Source: Clostridiales bacterium (GTDB lineage: Bacteria; Bacillota; Clostridia; Oscillospirales; Oscillospiraceae). From it: a DNA stretch of 9,923 nt. Positions 4,805 through 9,923 of the stretch are shown piece after piece. The notes under the pieces are model-generated. The model made no database searches. It saw only the letters and a program-made list of their open reading frames with translations, and was not told the origin of the DNA. Each line of letters begins with the position of its first letter. Within the stretch, counting starts at the first letter, position 1. A program made the translations under genes and the position numbers. The stretch spans positions 3,758-13,680 of the forward strand of contig DPHR01000030.1 in the NCBI GenBank assembly GCA_003522945.1. The letters run 5' to 3'.

Positions 4805-7210
4805 TTACTTAACCGCCTTGTCGCTGAGGCGGGTGGCCTCGGTGTACTTCTTGAAGAAGAGCATGTAGATGATGAACGCGAGCACGAGCAGAGCGAAGAT
4901 CAGGCCGATAACGCTGACGCTGCCGGTGAAGAGAGCGCCGAACTGGTTGATCATCAGAGCGACGGCGTAAGCGAACACGCACTGGTAACCGATGGCGAAC
5001 CACGTCCACTTGGCGTTGTTCATCTCGCGCTTGATAGCGCCGATGGCCGCGAAGCACGGAGCGCACAGCAGGTTGAACACGAGGAACGAATAGCCGGTGA
5101 TCGGGGTGAACGCCGCGCCGATGTGCTGCCACACCGTGCCTTCGCCGGCGCCGTAGAGAATGCCGAGCGTGCCGACGATGTTCTCCTTGGCGACGAGGCC
5201 GGTGATGGAAGCGACCGTCGCCTGCCAGTTGCCCCAGCCGAGAGGCGCAAAGATCCAGCAGATCGCGCCGCCGATGGCCGCGAGGATGGAGTAGTCGATC
5301 TGGTCCTCAGACAGCATCTGGAACTGACCGTCGACCCAGCCGAAGTACGTGGTGAACCAGACAAAGATGGTGGAAAGAAGAATGATCGTGCCGGCCTTCT
5401 TGATGAAGCTCCAGCCGCGCTCCCACATGCTGCGGAGAACGTTGCCGAGCGTCGGCCAGTGGTAGGCGGGCAGCTCCATAACGAACGGAGCGGGGTCGCC
5501 GGCGAACATTTTGGTCTTCTTGAGCATGATGCCGGAAATGACGATGGCGGCCATGCCGATGAAGTAAGCGGAGGTGGAGACCCAGGGACTGCCGCCGAAG
5601 ATCGCGCCGGCGATCATGGCGATGAACGGGACCTTCGCGCCGCAGGGGATGAACGTGGTGGTCATGATCGTCATACGGCGGTCGCGCTCATTTTCAATGG
5701 TACGCGATGCCATGACGCCCGGCACGCCGCAGCCGACGCCGATGAGCATCGGGATGAAGGACTTACCGGAAAGGCCGAACTTGCGGAACACACGGTCGAG
5801 AACGAACGCGATACGGGCCATGTAGCCGCAGGCTTCGAGGAACGCGAGGAGCAGGAAGAGGACGAGCATCTGCGGCACAAAGCCGAGCACCGCGCCGACA
5901 CCGGCGACGATACCGTCAAGGATCAATCCGCTGAGCCATTCCGCCGCGCCGGCCGCCTCAAGAGCGTTGCCGATCAGCACGGGGATACCGGGGACCCAGA
6001 CACCGTAGTCCGCCGGATCGGGCTCATCGCCGATCTCGTCGAGCGTGGCGAGCGCCTTTTCGTAATCCTTGAGCGTCGCGGTCTCTTCGGTGATCTCGAG
6101 GGTCTCTTCGTCTTCAACTTCGTAAGTAAATTCGCCTTCGGGGGCGGCGCCGTTTTCTTCAACGTAAGCGTCGTAGCCGTCCACGATGGCAGAGGCGTCG
6201 CCGTACTGCTCTGCGACTTCGTTGTATGCCGCGGAGCCGATGCCGAACAGGTGCCAGCCGTCGCCGAACAGGCCGTCGTTGGCCCAGTCGGTCGCGGGCG
6301 CGCCGACGGCGACCATGGCGATCCAGTAAACGAGGAACATGACGACCGCGAAGATGGGCAGGCCCAGCCAGCGGTTCGTGACGATCTTGTCGATCTTGTC
6401 GGAGGTGGTGAGAGCGCCGGCGTTTTTCTTCTTGTAGCAGGCCTTGATGACCTCGGCGATATAAACGTAGCGCTCGTTGGTGATGATGCTCTCGGCGTCG
6501 TCGTCGAGCTCCTTCTCGGCGGCCTCGATGTCCTGCTCGATGTGGGCCTTGACATCCTCGGGGATGTTCAGGGACTCAAGCACCTTATCGTCGCGCTCGA
6601 ACACCTTGATGGCGTACCAGTGCTGCTGCTCTTCGGGCAGGGTGTGCACGGCCGCCTCTTCGATGTGGGCAATGGCGTGCTCGACCGGGCCGGAGAACTT
6701 GTGCATCGGGATGGTCTTGCCGCTCTTCGCGGCTTTGATGGCGGTCTCGGCGGCTTCCTTGACGCCGTCGCCCTTCAGCGCGGAGACCTCCACGACCGGG
6801 CAGCCGAGCTGACGGGACAGCTCCGCAACGTCGATCTTGTCGCCGTTCTTGCGGACGACGTCCATCATGTTCACCGCCAGCACCACGGGGATGCCGAGCT
6901 CGGTGAGCTGCGTGGTGAGATAAAGGTTACGCTCAAGGTTCGTGCCGTCGATGATGTTCAAAATGGCATCGGGGCGCGTGCCGATGAGGTAATTTCTCGC
7001 TACGACTTCCTCCAGCGTGTAGGGGGACAGAGAATAAATGCCCGGAAGGTCGGTGATGATGACACCGTCATGACCTTTGAGCTTGCCTTCCTTCTTCTCG
7101 ACCGTGACGCCCGGCCAGTTGCCGACGAACTGGTTGGAGCCGGTCAGAGCGTTGAACAGGGTGGTTTTGCCGCTGTTCGGGTTGCCCGCAAGGGCGATGC
7201 GCAAATCCAT
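4805..7210 (-). CDS. feoB: Ferrous iron transporter FeoB
   Basis: FeoB is the membrane permease for Fe(II), with an N-terminal cytosolic G domain. In this 801-residue protein the G motifs are G1 GNPNSGKT (9-16), G2 T36 in VTVEKKEG, G3 DLPG (54-57), G4 NMMD (114-117) and G5 SALKG (143-147). A helical GDI-like linker runs to about 270. The membrane part contains FVPQMLVLFLLLAFLEACGYMAR, the first Gate motif with GVGCGVPG (491-498, C494), PCGAKVP (522-528) and the second Gate region around NLLCAPCFAAIGAIKREM. An acidic segment of roughly 75 residues (about 328-404) is inserted in the first extracytoplasmic loop, between TDWANDGLFGDGWHLFG and GIPVLIGNALEAAG. The start is ATG 7210, 8 nt after AGGAAG; GTG 7216 in the same frame sits too close to that site. 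It is the third gene of the operon. Confidence 0.97.
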   Translation of the reverse strand: MDLRIALAGNPNSGKTTLFNALTGSNQFVGNWPGVTVEKKEGKLKGHDGVIITDLPGIYSLSPYTLEEVVARNYLIGTRPDAILNIIDGTNLERNLYLTTQLTELGIPVVLAVNMMDVVRKNGDKIDVAELSRQLGCPVVEVSALKGDGVKEAAETAIKAAKSGKTIPMHKFSGPVEHAIAHIEEAAVHTLPEEQQHWYAIKVFERDDKVLESLNIPEDVKAHIEQDIEAAEKELDDDAESIITNERYVYIAEVIKACYKKKNAGALTTSDKIDKIVTNRWLGLPIFAVVMFLVYWIAMVAVGAPATDWANDGLFGDGWHLFGIGSAAYNEVAEQYGDASAIVDGYDAYVEENGAAPEGEFTYEVEDEETLEITEETATLKDYEKALATLDEIGDEPDPADYGVWVPGIPVLIGNALEAAGAAEWLSGLILDGIVAGVGAVLGFVPQMLVLFLLLAFLEACGYMARIAFVLDRVFRKFGLSGKSFIPMLIGVGCGVPGVMASRTIENERDRRMTIMTTTFIPCGAKVPFIAMIAGAIFGGSPWVSTSAYFIGMAAIVISGIMLKKTKMFAGDPAPFVMELPAYHWPTLGNVLRSMWERGWSFIKKAGTIILLSTIFVWFTTYFGWVDGQFQMLSEDQIDYSILAAIGGAICWIFAPLGWGNWQATVASITGLVAKENIVGTLGILYGAGEGTVWQHIGAAFTPITGYSFLVFNLLCAPCFAAIGAIKREMNNAKWTWFAIGYQCVFAYAVALMINQFGALFTGSVSVIGLIFALLVLAFIIYMLFFKKYTEATRLSDKAVK

Positions 7211-7245
7211 TTTCACGCTTCCTTTCTGCTCTCAAAAGCTTTTCC

Positions 7246-7267
7246 GCGGTTCGCCTTCGCTAACCGC
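7246..7267 (-). promoter_or_regulatory. Hairpin and degenerate GTTAG-N6-CTAAC-like site between feoA and feoB
   Basis: GCGGTTCGC (7246-7254) and GCTAACCGC (7259-7267) face each other around a 4-nt loop, one mismatch in nine pairs. Read as DNA, 7247-7266 matches the 20-bp feo operator at 7877-7896 at 15 of 20 positions and keeps one full half-site (CTAACCG). It lies 36-57 bp upstream of the feoB ATG, in the longest spacer that directly precedes feoB. It could be an internal operator, an mRNA stem that separates feoA from feoB dosage, or coincidence. Nearby at 7274-7294 a 4-bp GC stem followed by six T on the - strand is a weak attenuator candidate. Confidence 0.35.
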
Positions 7268-7303
7268 TGCTCGAAAAAATCAGGGGCTCTCCCCGAAAAG
7301 TTT

Positions 7304-7525
7304 TTATTCGATCTCGATCATCTCGGCGTCCGCCTTGCGGATCGAAAGCTCGTAGTTGCGGACGGTGACTTCGATGGGGTCGCCGAGGGGCGCTACCTTG
7401 CGGACGTAGACCTGGGTGCCTCTCGTGATGCCCATGTCCATGATGCGGCGCTTCACCGCGCCCTCGCCATGGAGCTTCACGACCTTGACCGTCGAGCCGA
7501 CCGGCACTTCGCGCAGAGTTTTCAT
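7304..7525 (-). CDS. feoA: FeoA-family SH3-like protein (second feoA of the operon)
   Basis: FeoA is a small cytosolic SH3-fold protein that works with FeoB in ferrous iron uptake. The 73-residue product shows the family pattern: L.EVPVGSTVKVVKLHGEGAVKRRIMDMGITRGTQVYVRKVAPLGDPIEVTVRNYELSIRK. The central RIMDMGITRG turn and the PLGDPI.....Y.LSIRK.DAE block are both present. The start at 7525 is 7 nt after GGAGG. It is separated from feoB by 93 bp, which contains the hairpin at 7246-7267, and from the first feoA-like gene by 85 bp. This copy is the more canonical FeoA of the two. Confidence 0.93.
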   Translation of the reverse strand: MKTLREVPVGSTVKVVKLHGEGAVKRRIMDMGITRGTQVYVRKVAPLGDPIEVTVRNYELSIRKADAEMIEIE

Positions 7526-7610
7526 ACCGTTGCCTCCTTATTTTATATTTTCTTTTTCTTTCCTAAGCGTTGATTCGCAAGGGCGTGTGTCCTTGTCCAT
7601 CGACGCATGA

Positions 7611-7823
7611 TCAAACCATGATCTTGCGCGCCAGCTCATCGCTGACAGCGACGCGGGACTCCTTGACCTTCACGATCACGTTTCCGCCCAGCGTGGTCAC
7701 GATGCAGACCTCGCCGCCGACGGTGAAGCCAAGGTCCTCGAGATGACGCTTCGTCTCCGGGTTTCCGCCGATGCGCTTTACGATCTGCGGTTCGCCGACA
7801 TTCGCCAGTACCAACGGCATCAT
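7611..7823 (-). CDS. FeoA-family protein, first gene of the feo operon
   Basis: The 70-residue product reads MPLVLANVGEPQIVKRIGGNPETKRHLEDLGFTVGGEVCIVTTLGGNVIVKVKESRVAVSDELARKIMV. It has the FeoA SH3-like pattern with LEDLGFTVGGEV in place of the more usual L..MGI..G. and the closing VKVKESRVAVSDELARKI block. Divergent tandem FeoA proteins are common in Clostridia feo operons. Whether the two bind FeoB, each other or different sites cannot be told from sequence. The start at 7823 lies 7 nt after GGAGG (rc of 7831-7835); a second ATG at 7820 is possible. It is the promoter-proximal gene of the unit. Confidence 0.88.
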   Translation of the reverse strand: MMPLVLANVGEPQIVKRIGGNPETKRHLEDLGFTVGGEVCIVTTLGGNVIVKVKESRVAVSDELARKIMV

Positions 7824-7841
7824 GCCGCATCCTCCTTCCGG

Positions 7842-7861
7842 ATGTTAGTCCAAGCTAACAT
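7842..7861. promoter_or_regulatory. feo operator site 1 (GTTAG-N6-CTAAC)
   Basis: ATGTTAG (7842-7848) and CTAACAT (7855-7861) are perfect 7-bp arms separated by 6 bp. The site lies in the leader of the feo transcript, 19 bp before the first feoA start. It has the same core and spacing as the two other sites upstream and is a likely binding site for the adjacent DtxR-family regulator. Confidence 0.7.
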
Positions 7862-7876
7862 ATGCGCAAAAATAAT

Positions 7877-7896
7877 CGGTTAGCTCTCACTAACCG
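7877..7896. promoter_or_regulatory. feo operator site 2 (GTTAG-N6-CTAAC)
   Basis: CGGTTAG (7877-7883) and CTAACCG (7890-7896) are perfect 7-bp arms around a 6-bp spacer. It covers the predicted feo transcription start, just downstream of the -10 element, a classic roadblock/occlusion position. Confidence 0.75.
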
Positions 7897-7902
7897 CCTT
7901 AT

Positions 7903-7931
7903 ATAATAGTTACCCCGCGCTAACTTGTCAA
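7903..7931 (-). promoter_or_regulatory. feo operon promoter with operator site 3 inside the spacer
   Basis: On the - strand TTGACA (7926-7931) is followed by exactly 17 bp and then TATTAT (7903-7908). The -35 matches the sigma-A consensus fully and the -10 matches at five of six positions. The spacer contains GTTAC-N6-CTAAC (7909-7924, + strand), which differs from the GTTAG-N6-CTAAC core by one base. Repressor bound there would physically block RNA polymerase. The transcript would start near 7895. Confidence 0.85.
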
Positions 7932-8012
7932 GAGGGAACGCCGCTTTTTTTCATCTTTGTATATTCGGCACAAAAGGACATGCTCCGACACGGCATGCCG
8001 TTGGAAATTCGC

Positions 8013-8041
8013 TTGTTTTTCGGAAATGAATATGATATGGT
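8013..8041 (+). promoter_or_regulatory. Weak candidate promoter of the DtxR-family regulator gene
   Basis: TTGTTT (8013-8018) and TATGGT (8036-8041) are spaced by 17 bp upstream of the regulator start at 8077. The boxes are imperfect and other pairings in this AT-rich stretch are possible. No GTTAG-N6-CTAAC site overlaps it; the nearest is site 3, about 90 bp away, so autoregulation is not indicated. A perfect palindrome CGGCATGCCG at 7991-8000 is nearby. Confidence 0.3.
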
Positions 8042-8076
8042 AATAGATAATCATCCAACGAAACGGAGTTTTTCTC

Positions 8077-8448
8077 ATGGTCATGCAGGAATCCGGGGAA
8101 ATGTACCTCGAAACCATATATCGTCTGAGCCAGTCGCTGCCGGTCGTGCGTTCGATCGACGTGAGCGAATACATCGGCTACTCAAAGCCCTCGGTCAGCC
8201 GGGCGATCGGTATTTTGAAGAAGCAGGAATACATCACGGTGGACAAGCTCGGCGCGATCACGCTCACGGACAAGGGCCGCGAGCGCGCGCAGTACATCTT
8301 TGAGCGGCACAAGTGTCTCACGAAGATATTCACCCTGCTCGGCGTGAACGCGGAGACCGCCGCCGAGGACGCCTGCCGCGTGGAGCACTACATCAGCGAC
8401 GAGACGTTCCAAGCCCTCAAACGGCATCTCGCAGAGCACGAAAACTAA
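8077..8448 (+). CDS. DtxR/IdeR-type iron-dependent transcriptional regulator (short, no SH3 domain)
   Basis: The 123-residue protein has an N-terminal winged helix (recognition helix around SKPSVSRAIGIL, 36-47; wing near EYITVDKLGAITLTDKG) and a metal-binding dimerisation domain (about 65-122). It lacks the C-terminal SH3-like domain of full-length DtxR. Aligned by eye to DtxR as I recall it, GEMYLETIY matches TEMYLRTIY and DACRVEHYISDE matches EACRWEHVMSDE. This conserves the primary metal ligands as M9, C100, E103 and H104 (DtxR M10, C102, E105, H106). MntR has Asp and Glu at the first two positions, so an iron-type sensor is the better reading. The start ATG 8077 follows CGGAG with 8-nt spacing. 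It is divergent from feo and the likely repressor of that operon through the GTTAG-N6-CTAAC sites. Confidence 0.9.
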   Translation: MVMQESGEMYLETIYRLSQSLPVVRSIDVSEYIGYSKPSVSRAIGILKKQEYITVDKLGAITLTDKGRERAQYIFERHKCLTKIFTLLGVNAETAAEDACRVEHYISDETFQALKRHLAEHEN

Positions 8449-8462
8449 ACGCCCTGACCGCA

Positions 8463-8505
8463 AAAACCCCTCCGTCAAAAGCAGAGCCTTTGACGGAGGG
8501 GTTTT
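8463..8505. terminator. Bidirectional terminator between regulator and PPIase genes
   Basis: A 17-bp perfect stem, AAAACCCCTCCGTCAAA (8463-8479) with its complement at 8489-8505, surrounds a 9-nt loop. Both strands end in a T-run of four or more. It separates the + strand regulator gene (stop at 8448) from the - strand PPIase gene (stop at 8582). Its arms carry the same ACCCCTCCGTCA word as the ends of the element at 4116-4254. The remainder to 8581 holds only a small TCGCC-GTC-GGCGA hairpin. Confidence 0.88.
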
Positions 8506-8581
8506 GTATCAGTTCTCAACGTTCCGCACGCGGTTTTCGCCGTCGGCGAGAATTTCGGAGCATGGACTTATTGGAAGAGGA

Positions 8582-9923
8582 TCATTCGTCCTCTTCCTTT
8601 TTCGTTTCGCCTTCCGCTTCGGCGGGCGCTTCCGTCTCCGTCGCGGCCTTTTCCGGCTCGGTCTCCGGAACGTCCTCCGTTTCGGTCTTTTCGGTCTCAT
8701 CCGTCGTCACTTCCGCTGTCTCGGAAGTTTCCGTCTCTTCGGTCTCGGCGGGCTTCTTTCTGCCGAGCAGCACCGCCGCCAGCGCCACGATCACGACGAG
8801 CGCCGCGATGGCAACGTACATCCAGACGTTCGCCGACTTCGCCGCCGGTTCCTCCGGAACGGTGAACAGCTCGTTATAATCCATCGTGCCGAAATCGCCC
8901 TTCCACTCGACCTCCGCGTTGTTGATCCAGTCGATGAGCATGTTGTTGAAAAGCTCGTTGGCGGCGTCGGCACGCAGCGTCATATAATCGCCCGTGCCGG
9001 AATCCTGCGAGAGGGTCTTGCCGTCGGGATCGAGCGGGAGACGGAGGATGATGTGGTAGCCGTAGCTCGACTCCACGATGTCGGAGATCTCATAGTCCGC
9101 GAGAGCGCGGGCGCCGTCCTCAAACTCCTGCACCATCTGATCGTCGGTGAAAATGTAGCCGTCCGGGAAGTTTGTCATGCCGGGGTCGTCGGCTTCCGCC
9201 ATCCGCTCGTCGAACCGCGCCATCATCGTCTCGCGGTCGGATTCGAGCGCGCGCAGCTCCTCGAGCGTCGTCTCGGCCTCCTTGCGGACTTCGGCTTTCT
9301 CTTCGTCCGTCATGTCGGTGCCGTCGTCGTTCTTCGTGAGGAAGAGAATATGCTTGCAGCGGACATAGTTGTTGTCGTTCGCCCACGCGAGGATGTCCGC
9401 CTCAGAGAGCTTCTCGCCGTTCGCGCCGTAGGTATCCTCCATGATGGCGTTGAACGCGGCGTTGCTCCGGAGGAGCAGGCGGTAGGTCGGCTCGTCGAGA
9501 TACGCGCTCTCCATGGCCTCCATCAGCGCGTCCACGCCGCCGTACTGCTCCACGATGCTGTTCCACTGCGTTTCGACCTCGGCGTCCACCGTCTCCGCAA
9601 GACCGCGCTTGTCCGCCTCGGCCGCCGGAACGGTGTAATACTTCATGCGCGCCTCAAGCGCTTCGCGCATCGCGTCCTGCAGCGTCGTGCCGTCGCCCGT
9701 ATCGGTGGTGAAGTCGGGGATCGCCATGGTGTAGCGGATGAACTGGCTCGTCATGCTGGCGATGAGATAGTAGCAGAGCTTCCATGTGACTTCCGTACCG
9801 TTCACCGTGGCGACGACGGTGTCGCCGTCGTACTTTTTGCTGGCCGCGTCGAGCTGTTCCATGATCTTCGTATACGCTTCCTGCGCTGCCGCGGCAGCGT
9901 CGGATGCAGCGTCAGATGCGGCT
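8582..9923 (-). CDS. Membrane-anchored parvulin-type (PrsA/SurA-like) peptidyl-prolyl isomerase, 5' end outside window
   Basis: The frame is open to the window edge, so the true start and any signal peptide are not visible; 446 residues are seen. From the upstream edge it begins with an Ala/Ser/Asp-rich linker, then a SurA-N-like helical region with VNGTEVTWKLCYYL. A parvulin/PpiC-like domain spans about 9361-9041, with VRCKHILFLT, a helix rich in E/K, then GMTNFPDGYIF and the closing SDIVESSYGYHIILRL. This is the pattern of extracytoplasmic foldases that catalyse prolyl isomerisation of secreted proteins. It ends with one transmembrane segment (about 8824-8762, VWMYVAIAALVVIVALAAVLLG), a stop-transfer RKK, and a Glu/Thr-rich tail of about 56 residues (8752-8585). 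The positive-inside rule puts the tail in the cytoplasm and the enzyme outside. Confidence 0.85.
   Translation of the reverse strand, partial: AASDAASDAAAAAQEAYTKIMEQLDAASKKYDGDTVVATVNGTEVTWKLCYYLIASMTSQFIRYTMAIPDFTTDTGDGTTLQDAMREALEARMKYYTVPAAEADKRGLAETVDAEVETQWNSIVEQYGGVDALMEAMESAYLDEPTYRLLLRSNAAFNAIMEDTYGANGEKLSEADILAWANDNNYVRCKHILFLTKNDDGTDMTDEEKAEVRKEAETTLEELRALESDRETMMARFDERMAEADDPGMTNFPDGYIFTDDQMVQEFEDGARALADYEISDIVESSYGYHIILRLPLDPDGKTLSQDSGTGDYMTLRADAANELFNNMLIDWINNAEVEWKGDFGTMDYNELFTVPEEPAAKSANVWMYVAIAALVVIVALAAVLLGRKKPAETEETETSETAEVTTDETEKTETEDVPETEPEKAATETEAPAEAEGETKKEEDE

Noticed and set aside
4790..7573. Very long + strand open frame (927 codons) antisense to feoB and feoA
   Set aside because: It mirrors the codon positions of the real - strand genes in GC-rich DNA, its composition is repetitive Asp/Glu/Gly/Arg/Val, it has no ribosome binding site or recognisable domain, and FeoB/FeoA on the other strand are certain.
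7844..7924. Fur box as explanation for the feo palindromes
   Set aside because: The arms are GTTAG/CTAAC with a 6-bp gap and do not resemble the GATAATGATAATCATTATC Fur pattern; a DtxR-family gene is adjacent.
8518..8566. Short - strand peptide (MLRNSRRRR...) downstream of the PPIase gene
   Set aside because: No ribosome binding site, only 15 codons, and it lies in a transcript 3' region next to the terminator.
9868..9923. Tandem repeat at the window's right edge (gcagcgtc/gatgcagcgtcagatgc)
   Set aside because: It encodes an Ala-Ala-Ser-Asp linker in the PPIase frame; simple low-complexity coding sequence, too short to call a repeat element.

Overview
This window reads like a piece of a high-GC Clostridia chromosome, most likely an Oscillospiraceae relative. 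The supports are strong AAGGAGG-type ribosome binding sites in a GC-rich background, a feo operon with a FeoB-associated Cys-rich membrane protein, a UgpC/MsmX-type ATPase with a lysine-rich N-terminal insertion, and the short GC-rich palindromic repeats between genes. The taxon is inferred from these traits; no rRNA or other marker is present.

Left part (1-4114, + strand): the 3' end of a UDP-glucose 4-epimerase gene (galE), a repeat-rich spacer, glyA (serine hydroxymethyltransferase), a 240-bp spacer with a candidate promoter and four consecutive stem-loops, ugpC (the ATPase of a sugar ABC importer, with no permease nearby), and a sugar-phosphate-type nucleotidyltransferase. These are housekeeping carbon and one-carbon genes and do not form an obvious single pathway.

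Middle (4115-4310): a 139-bp palindromic element with imperfect terminal inverted repeats, then a strong bidirectional terminator between convergent transcription units.

Iron-uptake locus (4323-8448): on the - strand, in transcription order, feoA-like, second feoA, feoB, a FeoB-associated Cys-rich single-pass protein, and an HMA-domain metallochaperone-like protein. A DtxR-family regulator is divergently transcribed at 8077-8448. The shared intergenic region has a near-consensus promoter for feo (TTGACA-17-TATTAT) and three palindromes of the form GTTAG-N6-CTAAC (the third with one mismatch). One fills the -35/-10 spacer, one covers the expected transcription start and one lies in the leader. 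A fourth, degenerate copy lies between the second feoA and feoB. The regulator has the Met/Cys/Glu/His metal ligands of DtxR/IdeR rather than the Asp/Glu set of MntR. Together this reads as a compact iron-responsive circuit in which the regulator with ferrous iron would shut off ferrous iron import.

Right end (8449-9923): a 17-bp-stem bidirectional terminator sharing its arms with the palindromic element, then a - strand gene, cut by the window end, for an extracytoplasmic parvulin/SurA-like peptidyl-prolyl isomerase with a C-terminal membrane anchor and an acidic Glu/Thr-rich tail.

I found no CRISPR array, tRNA, rRNA, transposase, phage or toxin-antitoxin gene. The most interesting items are the feo operator array with its iron-type regulator, the acidic insertion in FeoB, the structured leader of ugpC, and the palindromic repeat family.
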